From: Alitta virens
Lineage: Eukaryota; Annelida; Polychaeta; Phyllodocida; Nereididae
Direction of reading: 5' to 3'
Length of the DNA stretch: 64,000 nt
Assembly: GCA_932294295.1 (NCBI GenBank)
Contig: OW028585.1
Coordinates: forward strand, 28,748,220 to 28,812,219
Below, piece by piece: positions 41,292 to 51,454 of this stretch (position 1 is the stretch's first letter; each line of letters starts with the position of its first letter). The translations under genes were made by a program, and so were the position numbers. The notes under the pieces were generated by a model, which saw only the letters and a program-made list of their open reading frames with translations, did no database searches and was not told the DNA's origin.

Positions 41292-41724
41292 TGTCATTAT
41301 AGGTCATGTATAAGCCCGCACTCAAAGCAGACGACAGTTTAAAGGGGATGAACAACAAATGCGAGCTATCTGTGAGTCCATAAGTATTTTGGAATTTAGA
41401 ATTTAGATCGTGTATTTTATACCAACTAGTAGGTGTTATGCAACTTTGAAAGATTGGATTTTATGATAATGCTGCAGAAATTCAATATAACTTCAATAAT
41501 TCTGCTATATTTCATTACATATTCTTTATACATATATATCTTTAAATATTTCTATTAAACGACCACCACCTGCCTTAAGCGACCACATTGTCCAATTGCC
41601 CTCGGCGACACATGTTTGGCTGTCCTTGTTTGTATCATACATTTTTTTAAATTTATCATTTATCTACAAATGATAGTGAAACGTCTTCATGAGGATGCAC
41701 AATAACTAACCAATATATTAAAAT

Positions 41725-42020
41725 CATAATATCTATCTATCCATCTATTTATCTTACTATCTATATATCTACCTATCTTTTTTCTATCCATCTATCTATC
41801 TAACTATATATCTATCTTTCTATCTACCTACCTATTCATCTATCTATCTATCTATCTATCTACCTATCTGTCTATCTATCTATCTATCTATAGATCTATA
41901 GATCTATCTATCCACATATCTAAATATCTATCTATCTGTCTATTTAACTATCTATCTATCTATAGATCTATCTATCCACCTATCTATCTATCCAACTACC
42001 TATCTATCTATCTATCTAGC
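41725..42020 (+). repeat. (CTAT)n array
   Basis: CTAT with CCAT, CTAC, CTGT and ATAT variants. Two similar 'tatagatctatctatccac' blocks at about 41890 and 41960 suggest an internal duplication. Confidence 0.93.
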
Positions 42021-42304
42021 ATAGTGCACATGTACTGGGATCAAACTTTTTTATGACTACCTTGGGGTTACAACTGAGATACTACTACATGCAGCACCCT
42101 GTAGTACCCCCTCCAAAAACCCCCGAAGAGCAAACCATTTAGATACCAATACCCCCTGCCCCTTGAAGAGGGTGAGAAAGACCAGGGCACAAAGTTGTGC
42201 CCCCTTTATTTTTACCATCACTGATTAGATTAAAACTCATTAGAAATATAAATATAAAAATTTCAATAAAAAAAATTAGTATTGCAATGGCTTTTTTGGT
42301 TTTG

Positions 42305-42485
42305 TCAATGTTGTTAATATGATGCTGAGTCAGCTTGTTAGGATAGTTGTAGCTGGCAGACGTAATGATGACATGATAAGACTTCGATTCCACACCATAT
42401 GATACATGATATATCCTTGGTTGGGGTTCGAACCTGTGATCTCACAAATTGCAAGCGAATACTTAACCACTTGACCAGGGCAACC
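42305..42485 (-). mobile_element. SINE family 2 with its tRNA-like head, minus strand
   Basis: Read on the minus strand: 'ttgccctggtcaagtggtta' (A-box), 'cgcttgcaatttg' in the anticodon-arm position, GGTTCGAACCC (perfect B-box), then 'ggtgtggaatcgaagtcttatc', 'atcattacgtctgccagct' and 'aagctgactcagc', the family 2 3' half. This copy shows a family 2 body downstream of a tRNA-like head, indicating a tRNA-derived SINE. The middle of the body is deleted. Confidence 0.75.
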
Positions 42486-42614
42486 AAAAAAGTGGAAAAT
42501 ACAATTGGGGTCCACTACGACATACTACACCTACAGACCAGTTCAAGCATGAGCCTTTCTCAACTGCATGGGAACTACACATACCAGATAAAACTGATTG
42601 ACTGGTTGGCAAAT

Positions 42615-42906
42615 AGATAGATAGATGGATAGATAGCTAGATAGATGGATAGATAGATAGATAGGTAGACAAATAGATAGATGGATAGTTAGGTAGATAG
42701 GTAGGTAGATAGATAGATAGATAGATAGATAAAATAGATATATAGGTAGGTAGGTAGATATATTGACAGGTAGATAGATTGACAGAGGTAGATAGATAGA
42801 TAGATGGACAGATGGATAGATAGATACATGGATAGATAGATAGATCGATAGACAGATAGATAGATAGATAGATGGATAGATAGATAGATGGATGGATGGA
42901 TGGATA
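42615..42906 (+). repeat. (GATA)n array with GGTA and GGAT variants
   Basis: About 290 bp; ends in four GGAT units. Confidence 0.95.
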
Positions 42907-43114
42907 GACCATATGGCACTTTGGAGTGGCCATGTAGTGGGCAGCCTTCATGACACAGCACAGACCTCTCCTGGCAGATAGAGCAAATATTTAGGCCCGA
43001 CCAGCTTTCCTTTTTCTCATAAAACTTTTTTCTCTGCTTGAAACAGTCCCTGCATATCATCACCTCCAAGAGATCAAGCCCAGTTGTTCTAGTTCAAAAA
43101 ATACTCAGTGGTTC

Positions 43115-43190
43115 ATTGTGGCTTCGGTGTCAGTGTGGTCCTGGAGTAAAGGATTTTAAGCATATGTGATAGTTGTGAGTTCGAATTTGT
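43115..43190 (+). mobile_element. tRNA-like sequence
   Basis: 'ggtgtcagtgtggtcctggag' then GTGAGTTCGAATTTG (B-box-like). Weak, no SINE body. Confidence 0.3.
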
Positions 43191-43277
43191 ATGAAATAAT
43201 GTTTTTGACTGTTTTAGCATCAGAATTTGTCGTAAGCAGAATATTAGCTTTTCGCTTTACTCCAAAAAAATCCACTT

Positions 43278-43815
43278 TTCCAGTCTACCAGTTGATGATC
43301 CAATCAATCGATAAATCAATCGATATATCTGTTTGTCCCATCGCGACCAGCCAATCGAATAATTCAACCAACAAATCACTGAAAAATCAGTCAGTCAGTC
43401 AGTCAATCAGTCCAATATAACTCACAAATGAATGAATGAATCCAAACTACCAGTCGATGACTCAATCAATCGATAAATCAATCAATCAATCAATATATCT
43501 GTTTGAACCATTGCAACCAGCCAATCAACAAATTCAACCATCAGTCAATCAGTCAGTCAGTCAGTCAATTAGTCCAATATAACTCACAAATGAATGAATC
43601 AATCAATCCAAACTACCAGTTGATGATTCAATCAATTAAATCAATCAATCAATATATCTGTTTGAACCATTGCAACCAGCCAATCAACAAATTCAACCAT
43701 CAGTCAATCAGTCAGTCAGTCAGTCAGTCAATAAGTCAATTAGTCCAATATAACTCACAAATGAATGAACGAATGAATGAACGAATGAATGAATGAATGA
43801 ATGAATGAATCAATA

Positions 43816-43858
<43 letters not shown>

Positions 43859-43860
43859 GC
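43278..43860 (+). repeat. Three-copy 166-bp repeat made of CAAT/CAGT/GAAT blocks
   Basis: Copies begin near 43283, 43443 and 43611. Each has 'ccagttgatgatccaatcaa', then CAATCAAT, 'atatctgtttg', 'gcaaccagccaatcaacaaa', CAGT units, 'ccaatataactcacaaatga' and GAAT units. Ends in pure CAAT. The third copy is the least interrupted. Confidence 0.92.
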
Positions 43861-44017
43861 ATCTTGTATGAGACTTTTCCATAATGCTAAAACTACATCC
43901 ACACAAATGACTAAATACATTTCTGGCCAACGTAATTAATAATACTACCTGTCAATTTGATTGGAAAAAATACTACGAGACACAAGCTGGAGTATGTCTG
44001 ACACCCATATTCACATT

Positions 44018-44135
44018 TGGTTGTCCATAGCAACACATATACATTGTCTCTATGGCAACAGATGGCCTTAGCAACCGAACAAGCTGTTACCATATTGTCA
44101 CTAAGAGTGTGGGTATTAATAACAACGGTTGCCAA
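44018..44135. promoter_or_regulatory. Cluster of X-box-like sites
   Basis: GTTGTCCATAGCAAC (44020), GTCTCTATGGCAAC (44046), 'ccttagcaac' (44067), GTTACCATATTGTC (44086) and 'ggttgccaaggg' (44128) in 120 bp. A minus-strand frame of 76 codons covers the same stretch (43911-44141), so the motif density could reflect something else, but its composition does not persuade me that it codes. Confidence 0.3.
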
Positions 44136-44141
44136 GGGCAC

Positions 44142-44535
44142 ACGTCATAATTGATGACCTCGTTTTTGGGTCACACAATTATGATGATATGAATATGTAA
44201 TGTCAGTGGTTATTATTTTTCCATAATGTGTGTTAAAATGATGTAATAGTGCTATATATATATATAGCATATGGTGATTTTCTTTTGTTAGCCTACAGGC
44301 CTGTACAAGATGGTTCATAATTTAAATACAACTTAAGCTCCATATTATTGGTCATTAGCTAGACTGAGTTAGCCACTAAACAAAGCTATCTGTAGCTATA
44401 GCTGTCCATGGACAAGTGTATCCAGCTAAATGTGGCTTGCTTTAGCTTGTTGTAGCTTCAGGTTGATTATAATGTGTTGTTTTTTTAAATAGCAAATTGC
44501 AAAAAGCTATGATATGATCGGAGTGAACAGAATAT
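44142..44535. other. Unique DNA with AGCT-rich phrases
   Basis: Repeated 'agctatctgtagctatagct' and 'ttagcttgttgtagctt' (44380-44460); 'tgtatccagctaaat' recurs at about 44633, so the pentanucleotide array is flanked by a duplicated segment. Confidence 0.45.
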
Positions 44536-44536
44536 T

Positions 44537-44626
44537 GATCATATCATATCATATCATATCACATCACATCACATCACATCACATCACATCACATCACATC
44601 ACATCATATCATATCATATCATATGG
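44537..44626 (+). repeat. (ATATC)n/(ACATC)n pentanucleotide array
   Basis: Four ATATC units, about ten ACATC units, then four ATATC units: symmetric composition. Flanked on both sides by 'gtgtatccagctaaat' and 'ttagcttgttgt'. Confidence 0.95.
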
Positions 44627-44694
44627 ACATGTGTATCCAGCTAAATATGGCTTGGGTTAGCTTGTTGTGGCTTGTATTTGATTTATATGTACAC

Positions 44695-44790
44695 CTCCTA
44701 CTAAGTATATTGGATGGCTGCAGAGTATGTTGGATGCTGATGTTATCATCATAACATATGTTGGATGGTGATGTTATCATCGTAACAAAA
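44695..44790 (-). repeat. 20-bp minisatellite fragment, reverse complement
   Basis: 'tattggatggctgcagagta' then 'tgttggatg' repeats, the complement of the 46.2-kb array. Confidence 0.65.
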
Positions 44791-44844
44791 CATGTTCAAT
44801 AACATCCATAGATACCAGAAAATAGTAAACTCGAAATATATTGT

Positions 44845-45105
44845 GACTCCACAATTAAGAATTTAAGACCATTCAGTAGTTCCAGAATTAATAGCATCTC
44901 GATATTAAGACCACTTCAGTGATTCCCAAGGGTGGTCTTAATTGTGAGGTTTCATTGTATAATACAAACTATCCAATATCTAGACCACCTCAATATTAGG
45001 ACCACCTGGTCACAAAACTGTCAAGTTTCACAATTAAGACCACCTCGATATTAGGACCACTTCAGTGATTCCCAAGGGTGGTCTTAATTGTGAGGTTATG
45101 AAATA
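44845..45105 (+). repeat. Family E units
   Basis: Two units with 'gatattaagaccacttcagt', 'gattcccaagggtggtctta' and 'attgtgaggtttcattgta'. Confidence 0.78.
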
Positions 45106-45582
45106 TACAGTACTGTTTAATTCTAACAACTGGACAGAAACTCTTCTGCTATATAATGTCAGAGAGGTACTTTCTCTGAACACATTCTAAGTTTAACAGC
45201 AGTGGAAAATCGCCATTTTATAAAAGCCTAAATTGAACTGATTGTGAGGAATCTATAGAGTGGCCCTAATGTCATCTTTGGTCGATTTAGAAGTAATAAA
45301 TTTGAAAAGAAATGCAATTATGCAAAAGATCAAAGACAGCTGGGAGTTGTCAGTCAAATGATCCAACCCCAAAAACGGCCAAATGACAAAAAGGCCATTA
45401 ACAAAAACGGCCATCTTGCCATATTCTATTCATAGCATATAAACATGCAGTAAATCACTAAATTAGTTGGACAGCCTAGTGTTTCATTCTAAAATATATT
45501 TTACCATTTATTTTATTTTATTGGAAAATAAGTAATAAATAAATGCCATATTAATGGTGAAAGGGGTCTCCAATACCATATT
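45106..45582. other. Unique DNA
   Basis: Holds three 'aaaacggcc'/'aaaggcc' phrases at about 45370-45415. Nothing else. Confidence 0.4.
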
Positions 45583-45704
45583 CCCCGACAGCATTCCAAA
45601 TCGGCCCAGCATCGTTTCTATATTGGCCGCTGTTGGTACAACATCTTATCAACATCGTGGACATCGTTGCGATGTTGAAATTATTTGGAATGCTACATGG
45701 GTTT
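45583..45704. mobile_element. Inverted-repeat MITE family B
   Basis: CCCGACAGCATTCC to 'tttggaatgctacatggg'. Confidence 0.87.
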
Positions 45705-45717
45705 TCTCGATTAAATA

Positions 45718-46038
45718 GAGTTTTTTCACTGAGCAGCCCTGAATTCAGCAAGACATAAGTCTTTCCTCTCCTCTTATTACTCATTTTGCTTCTCAGACAT
45801 AGTAGGTCATACCTAACTGATTCCATTAATATAATTTTCTCTGGGAAATAACATAAATCAACTAAATGATAAGATGTCACATACACATCAAAATGCACTA
45901 CAAATACTGCTGCAAGTATGCACTTTGCTTCAGCCAATCAGAGTCAAGGGCGGAAACTTTTCAGCCAATAGAATTGCAGTATTCTGCTGTAACCACCTGG
46001 TGGAAATACAGAGAACTTTCCGTGAAAATCCACTATTC
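45718..46038 (-). mobile_element. ORF-bearing dispersed repeat family F, copy B
   Basis: Frame 45551-45937 begins MAEAKCILAAVFVVHFDVYV, includes SNKRRGKTYVLLNSGL and runs on into the adjoining family B MITE, giving an accidental 128-codon fusion frame. Both ATTGG motifs are kept. Confidence 0.75.
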
Positions 46039-46214
46039 TGGGCCACACTTATATGAGACAATGGTGAGACAATGTTAATTCAAATAAAAATATAACAACA
46101 ATGGATGGTGAGGAGTCCAACATTAGTCTTTTTTTGGTTGACGAAAAGATATATTTACTGATGCGAAGCCGAAGCCAATATATTTTCCGAATTCCACAAA
46201 AATTTGTCAGTCGA

Positions 46215-46430
46215 TACGCCATCCACCATTGCTTATATTCTCTGCATTGTACAACATACACTACAGCCATCCAACATACACTGCAGTTATCCAACATATA
46301 TTGCCACCATCCAACATACTCTGCAGCCATCCAATATACTTAGTAGCGGTGTCCAACATAGGCCTACTCTGCAGCAGTGGAGCATTCTGATTGGCTCATA
46401 TCAGCTGCACGAGTGGAGGATATCTGTACT
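46215..46430 (+). repeat. 20-bp minisatellite in a dispersed repeat, copy 2
   Basis: About seven units of 'catccaacatacactgcagc' type, then 'gcattctgattggctcatat'. Confidence 0.8.
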
Positions 46431-47118
46431 GTAGGTCACCCTTGCCCAGGCTTCTATACGAGACCAGTCACTCAGGGACCTTCAAAATAGCATTGTTTGT
46501 CTTTCCCTAATTCCTTTAACAACAGGAATTAGTGCAAGTACCTGATGGATAATAACACCTGTTGCTAGGGGGTGTTGCTATAGGGGTTGTTATCTTTAGC
46601 CCTTGCACAAGGAACTACTTTTTTCCTCGCCCTATCTCCTGCTCTTTAACCTTTTCACCTCCTTTAGCACGTGCCAGGCGTAGCGCAAGAATAAAGACCT
46701 TTTGGAACTTTTTTTTTTTTTTTTTTTTTGGAGGGGGAACTTTTTTTTCAACATTCCATGAAGTTTTTCCACCACATTTTTTTCCAAAAACATTCTTTTG
46801 TCACAAATCGACCTTGAATATTACAAATTATCAGACGACCGTAAATGTTTGATTGTCGTAAAAACGTTTTTCAAAGGTGGCCATTTTCATGGGGCCACGT
46901 GCCTGGTCAAAATAACTAAAGGAATAATCAAGATTAGTATCTGATAAGACATAATTATTACAAAAAAACAACAACACAATAACTGGCAAAGAGATTAAAA
47001 AAAAGCAGTAGCTTAATTATAGTATTGTATTGATAGGTCTGAGTCACTTAAAAAAAAAAACCTTTTAGCCAACCTTATGGAATCCCCACATATCCACAGA
47101 CACATCAAAATTATTTAA
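46431..47118. other. Unique DNA
   Basis: T-rich tracts at 46709 and 46740, and an A/T-rich 3' half. The 96-codon frame at 46562-46852 passes through the T tracts and is phenylalanine-rich; not called. Confidence 0.45.
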
Positions 47119-47119
47119 A

Positions 47120-47230
47120 CACTCTGTCCACTTGAGAACTACAATGATAAATGTTATTACCTAACCCATATCCCATACTGACATTATATATATTTTGATC
47201 GATACTGGAGAATCTGATCTCATCTTTAAT
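47120..47230 (+). repeat. Family G fragment
   Basis: 'gagaactacaatgataaatg', 'tacctaacccatatcccata', 'gatactggagaatctgat'. Directly followed by a family B MITE. Confidence 0.55.
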
Positions 47231-47240
47231 ATTAACAGTT

Positions 47241-47755
47241 CCCAGATAGCGTTCCAAATCGTTTCAATGTTGGCACTATGTTGGCACTATGTTGGCACTA
47301 TGTTGGCACTATGTTGGCACGATGTTGGCACGATGTCGGCACTATGTCGGCACTATGTTGGCAGGCCGGTAGCCAGGCTGAGGCAGAGGAGGCGGTTGCC
47401 TCCTCTGATTTTGGGACAAATTAACCTATTTTTTTTTTGGACAAAATTGGCAATAAATTTGTGTTTGATGGACTTTTTTTTGTTAAAAAATACAACATTT
47501 GTGACTTGCCTTTGTACATAAACTAAAGGAAAACTATTGAGTGTACATATCTTGCTTGCGATTAGCAAATAATAATTAGTTTGGAAGTTATAAGCCTATT
47601 GAACTTGTGGAAGTGAAGGCCATGAAAGTAGGATTTCGCCTCCTCTATTTTTGAAGTCTGGCTACGGCCCTGGTCGGCGAGGTCAAAACGATGTTGTAAT
47701 AATGGTGGCTGATATGTAGAAAAGATGCTGGCCCGATTTGGAATGCTATTTGGGT
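47241..47755. mobile_element. MITE family B interrupted by a family D element
   Basis: Left end CCCAGATAGCGTTCCAAATC at 47241 and right end 'gatttggaatgctatttggg' at 47755 belong to one family B copy. It is split by an inserted family D element at 47363-47672. Between the left end and the insertion the 11-bp unit TGTTGGCACTA has expanded to about eight copies. Confidence 0.82.
47363..47672. mobile_element. TIR element family D, inverted copy nested in family B
   Basis: Ends 'aggccggtagccaggctgag' and CTGGCTACGGCCCTG. Interior matches 17231-17531 in reverse. The flanks GTTGGC and GTCGGC are similar, compatible with a short target duplication in the 11-bp array. Confidence 0.82.
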
Positions 47756-47851
47756 CTGATTTCACATCAAAATATGAAATGTGGAATAATTTCGAATATG
47801 TGACTTTAAATTGAAGTCCAAAGTGATACACCATAGATGGGTCAAGGGATC

Positions 47852-47890
47852 TAACCAGTGGTGTAGCCAGGGGGGGGGGGGGGGGCAACC
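47852..47890. repeat. Family C/D-like end with poly-G
   Basis: 'accagtggtgtagccagg' followed by about 19 G; no opposite end was found. Confidence 0.45.
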
Positions 47891-48420
47891 CACAAGGTAT
47901 TTCCCCAAAATTAAAAAAATACTGTGTAGATTGTATAAAAAATAATACTAATAAAAATTATGATAATAATGTTATAATAAGGTTATTGATGCACATCACT
48001 GTTTATTAAAAAATGTAAGGACAATGTGAGGAGACATCAATGGATGTACACATATATACAAATGTTAGGTTTTAGGAAACATATTCAGATGCAAGTGAAA
48101 TTACACTTATAGTTTGCTTACAGTCTGCGAAGTTTGACTATTAATTAACTGCACTAATAATGGAAAGCACCTCTTTAAATTTATAGTACTTCCTCAATAA
48201 TCTAGGTCTATATAGTGCATTTGGTTAGATCATGCAACCAAATGCAATATATAGACCTTTTTTTTTAGAGGGGGGGGGGGCTTAGTGTTAAATACACGTA
48301 AACTGCACATTCCTTGTCATGGGGTAAGACCCCTGAAGTTCCAAACCATTCCTTTTTTTATATGCTACTAGGTTCTAAGTCCTATCAAAACTGTGAATAA
48401 TAAAAAGCATGTCTGTTGTC
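47891..48420. other. AT-rich unique DNA
   Basis: A G run at 48270-48280; nothing else. Confidence 0.45.
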
Positions 48421-48443
48421 CTTCCAGAACCGTTTTTTGGTCG

Positions 48444-48513
48444 GCCATCTTGTTAAAATGTTATCTCCATTCTGACCTCAATGACCAGAGAGTTCCAGAG
48501 GTCACGTGACTCA
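48444..48513. promoter_or_regulatory. YY1-like, E-box and AP-1 sites
   Basis: GCCATCTTG at 48444 (YY1-like), the palindrome GTCACGTGAC at 48501 (USF/TFEB-type E-box) overlapping TGACTCA (AP-1) at 48507. Surrounding 250 bp are non-repetitive. No gene start seen. Confidence 0.3.
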
Positions 48514-48519
48514 GAAATC

Positions 48520-49080
48520 TTCAAAACAAAGGGGGAAACACATGACACTTAAAGTTGCAGAGGGGAGATAACCCCCATTTCACAAACTTGCACCCCAGAA
48601 TCTTGACAAGTAGCATGTTCGGTTAATAAGCGGGTTGTTTTGGTCAATTCTCGTGGTCTGACGCCACAGTGCGTGATTCTACGAGATCTGAGGTTGCTCT
48701 TGGAACTTCTGAGGTTGAATGGATTCTCATGTCATAGGTGTTTTAGGACATTGCAATGCAAAGGTTTTTAGCCCCCAAAGAAAATGTGATTTTAGTAGAA
48801 TTCAAGATGACTTACCATGGTTTTTTGTCATATTTCTGTCATCCCAAACACAAACTGGGTGGTTTTAATTCTTACTTCATGGTTGCAATTCTTATATTGT
48901 ATTCATAACACTAATTTTTTAACATAATAACACACAGTTTAAATACTGTGCAGTGGATTCTACAATTTTTTTTTTTTCGGTTCATTTTTGCACCATATTT
49001 TATAAAAAGAATTTGCATGATAATAATTTCATCCTTCTATTTAGGCCACAGAATATTGGCCTCATCTGTGATATATGACC
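48520..49080. other. Unique DNA
   Basis: No convincing feature. Confidence 0.4.
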
Positions 49081-49084
49081 TTAA

Positions 49085-49470
49085 CTACAAGGACCACCTC
49101 ACTATTACAACCACCTCACTATTAAGACCACCTCACTATTACAACCCAGAGAGCATTCCAAATCATATCCGGCCGACACAGACACGACGCTGGCCCGATT
49201 TGGAATGCTATCTGGGAACCACCACACTATAAGGAACACCTCACTATTTAGACCACCTCACCATTAAGACCACCTCAATATAAGACCACCTCACCATTAA
49301 GACCAACTCAATATAAGACCAACTCACTTTAAGACCACCTCCCTATTAAGACCACCTCAATATTAAGACCAACTCACTATTAAGACCACTTCACCATTAA
49401 TTTCAAAACTACCTCACTGATGAGAATACATCACTTGCAAAGCATCTCATATCGAGACCACCTCGCTAAA
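49085..49470 (+). repeat. 17-bp minisatellite, forward, interrupted by a MITE
   Basis: About 15 units of the TAAGACCACCTCACTAT type. A deleted family B element sits inside (49144-49216). Confidence 0.9.
49144..49216. mobile_element. MITE family B, internal deletion
   Basis: CCCAGAGAGCATTCCAAATC to GGAATGCTATCTGGG, 73 bp; both ends kept, centre lost. Inserted in the 17-bp array. Confidence 0.85.
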
Positions 49471-49805
49471 TTATTTAGATCAAGTGCCTCAAAATTTATC
49501 TTAGATCACTGAATAAGGGGTGAATATATGAAAAGCCATCAATATTTTCACCATTGTATATACATTTCGCCATTAAGACCACTTCACAATTAAAGGTAGA
49601 TGGGATATATGCACTAAAGCTGGTCTAATATCATAATAAAGAAATATAAATTTCCCTAAAACTTCAAAAGACACTCATCCTTTCGTCAACTACAAAAGAA
49701 ATCGCGCGAATTATGTCTAGGTGTCAATTTGGCTCATTAACCCAGCAAATTGCACACTTCTGACATCAAAGACAAATTGCCAAAACAGTTTGGGGTGGTC
49801 CAGCC

Positions 49806-49964
49806 TCAGGAATCTTCGTTTTTCCTCTGTTTACATCTTTTTCTGTAACTCTTCTTGTGGAGATTTCCTTCCGCTACAATTAAAACAGACACCAGACCAC
49901 GTTGTAGACCCACGGTTTCCCTCACTCCAGTCACGACCGGGTCGTGCTTCAGTCTTTCTTTCAT
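49806..49964 (-). CDS. Short ORF, 52 codons, unknown
   Basis: ATG at 49964, TGA at 49806-49808 (minus strand). It starts MKERLKHDPVVTGVRETVGL, continues through a hydrophobic SVLIV segment and ends in a basic tail (HKKSYRKRCKQRKNEDS). Composition is better than its neighbours and the region is non-repetitive, but no promoter, splice or poly(A) signal was identified, and the plus strand is open too. Probably chance; could be a terminal exon. Confidence 0.2.
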   Translation of the reverse strand: MKERLKHDPVVTGVRETVGLQRGLVSVLIVAEGNLHKKSYRKRCKQRKNEDS

Positions 49965-50044
49965 TATTTCTTTATTTCTTCTCTCGTTTCTCCTTAATTT
50001 TCTTTATTAATTTTTTTATTTTTCTTGCTTATTTTTCTGATCTT

Positions 50045-50302
50045 TCTTTCTTTCTGTCTGTCTATCCATCTATCCGTCTGTATATGTGTCTATCTATCAA
50101 TCTAACTAGCTATCTATTTATCTGTCTGTCTATCTATCTATCTAACTATCTATCTATCTATCTCTCTATCTATGTATCTATCTGTCCATCTATATATCTA
50201 TCTATCTAACTACCTAACTATCTAATTATCTATCTATCTATCTACCTATCTAACTATCTATCTACCTAGCTATCTATCTAGCTATCTATCTATCTTTTTT
50301 TT
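50045..50302 (+). repeat. (CTAT)n array
   Basis: Starts in a TTTC/CTGT-rich run, then CTAT with AACT, CTAC and CTAG variants. Confidence 0.95.
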
Positions 50303-50439
50303 CTTTCTTCTCATCATTTACATATCACCATTTAAGGCAAATTATAAAAAAAAAAAAATTGTTTTTCTCTCTCAAGGTTTTTGTATTGCTGTTTTACACT
50401 ACCATTGAGTTTCAGTCTTGTGGGATATGACATCCACTT

Positions 50440-50520
50440 CACTGGTCCAACGCTGGTCCAACACTGGGCCAACAATGGGTCAATGTTTTGGCCAACACTG
50501 GGACAAGGCCTTGGCAAGCT
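50440..50520 (+). repeat. Degenerate 11-bp repeat
   Basis: Units of the GGTCCAACACT / GGGCCAACAAT type, about seven; related single units at 50645 and 51573 ('ttcaacactgggccaaa'). Confidence 0.6.
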
Positions 50521-50561
50521 GAGTTAAAATCGTGGATTGATAAAATGAGAGATATTTACAT

Positions 50562-50835
50562 TGTACCTTGGCACTTCAGTTGGCTGTGTGTTGTACTCAA
50601 TGCCCATGCTGGGGCGAGTAAAAGACCCCACTCTCTGAGAAAATGTTCAACACTGGGCCAAAGTTGAGTTTATGTGCATATTACCTTATGTGATGTGGAC
50701 TCCAAGCCTTATCATCTTACCATGACATCTCCTTGTGCTGGTCAAACAAGCTGACTTAGCTAACCAACACAACACAACCCAACCCAATGCAATACAACCC
50801 AATACAATGCAATACAGTACAATACAAAATAATAT
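50562..50835 (+). mobile_element. SINE family 2 with long CAATA-type tail
   Basis: 'tgtactcaatgcccatgctg', 'ggcgagtaaaagaccccact', 'gtggactccaagccttatca', 'caagctgacttagctaac', then CAACA/CAATA repeats from 50765 to 50830. Confidence 0.8.
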
Positions 50836-51239
50836 GATATAAAACACTGAAATTTAGGCAACACAAGACTTATTATGAAGGGATCCACTATTCAATTCAA
50901 AGTTAATCTGCCTAAAATCAACAATACCCATTTTCTACTACATGTAAAGGAAATATGGATAGGCAAATAAACGATTTAAAGTTTTTCGAAAAAGTTCATA
51001 ATAACACATTGTTGATTATTGGACAGATAGGTACTGTCATAATGTGTAAGTGTCAAGCAACTGTCAGTATGTGTAGGGGAACCCAAGGCCCCCCACACAT
51101 GGCGACACAATACAATGTTCTATCTTATCCTTACATAATACCACACATATGGATGCCATACACACTTTTTAGAAGACTTTGCGATCGAAGCGTGTGCCAA
51201 GTAGGGTTCTGCTATGGTCAGTATGAAGCGCGGGCTTAG
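50836..51239. other. Unique DNA with a 94-codon frame
   Basis: The plus frame 50955-51239 starts MDRQINDLKFFEKVHNNTLL. It ends where a 17-bp array starts. No splice signals are apparent; not called. Confidence 0.3.
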
Positions 51240-51345
51240 GACCACCTCAATATTAGCCCCTTTAAGACACCTCAAAATTATAACCCTCAACTTTAGACCC
51301 CTCAATATTAAGACCCCTCAATATTTAGACCTCTCAATGAGCGTT
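51238..51345 (+). repeat. 17-bp minisatellite, degenerate forward units
   Basis: 'aggaccacctcaatattag', 'taagacccctcaatatt' and similar, about seven. Confidence 0.75.
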
Positions 51346-51454
51346 TGACGGACGTCCGACGGGCAATCTGGGATACAGAGGCATTTCACGGGATAAAACA
51401 CGTATTCTCATCAAATTAGATCTTGTCAGGGATTGCCACAAGCAGCGACTACAA

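Noticed and set aside
42415..42485. tRNA gene on the minus strand
   Set aside because: B-box is perfect, but the cloverleaf is incomplete and a SINE body follows.
45551..45937. 128-codon ORF as a gene
   Set aside because: A chance fusion of the family F frame with an adjoining family B MITE.
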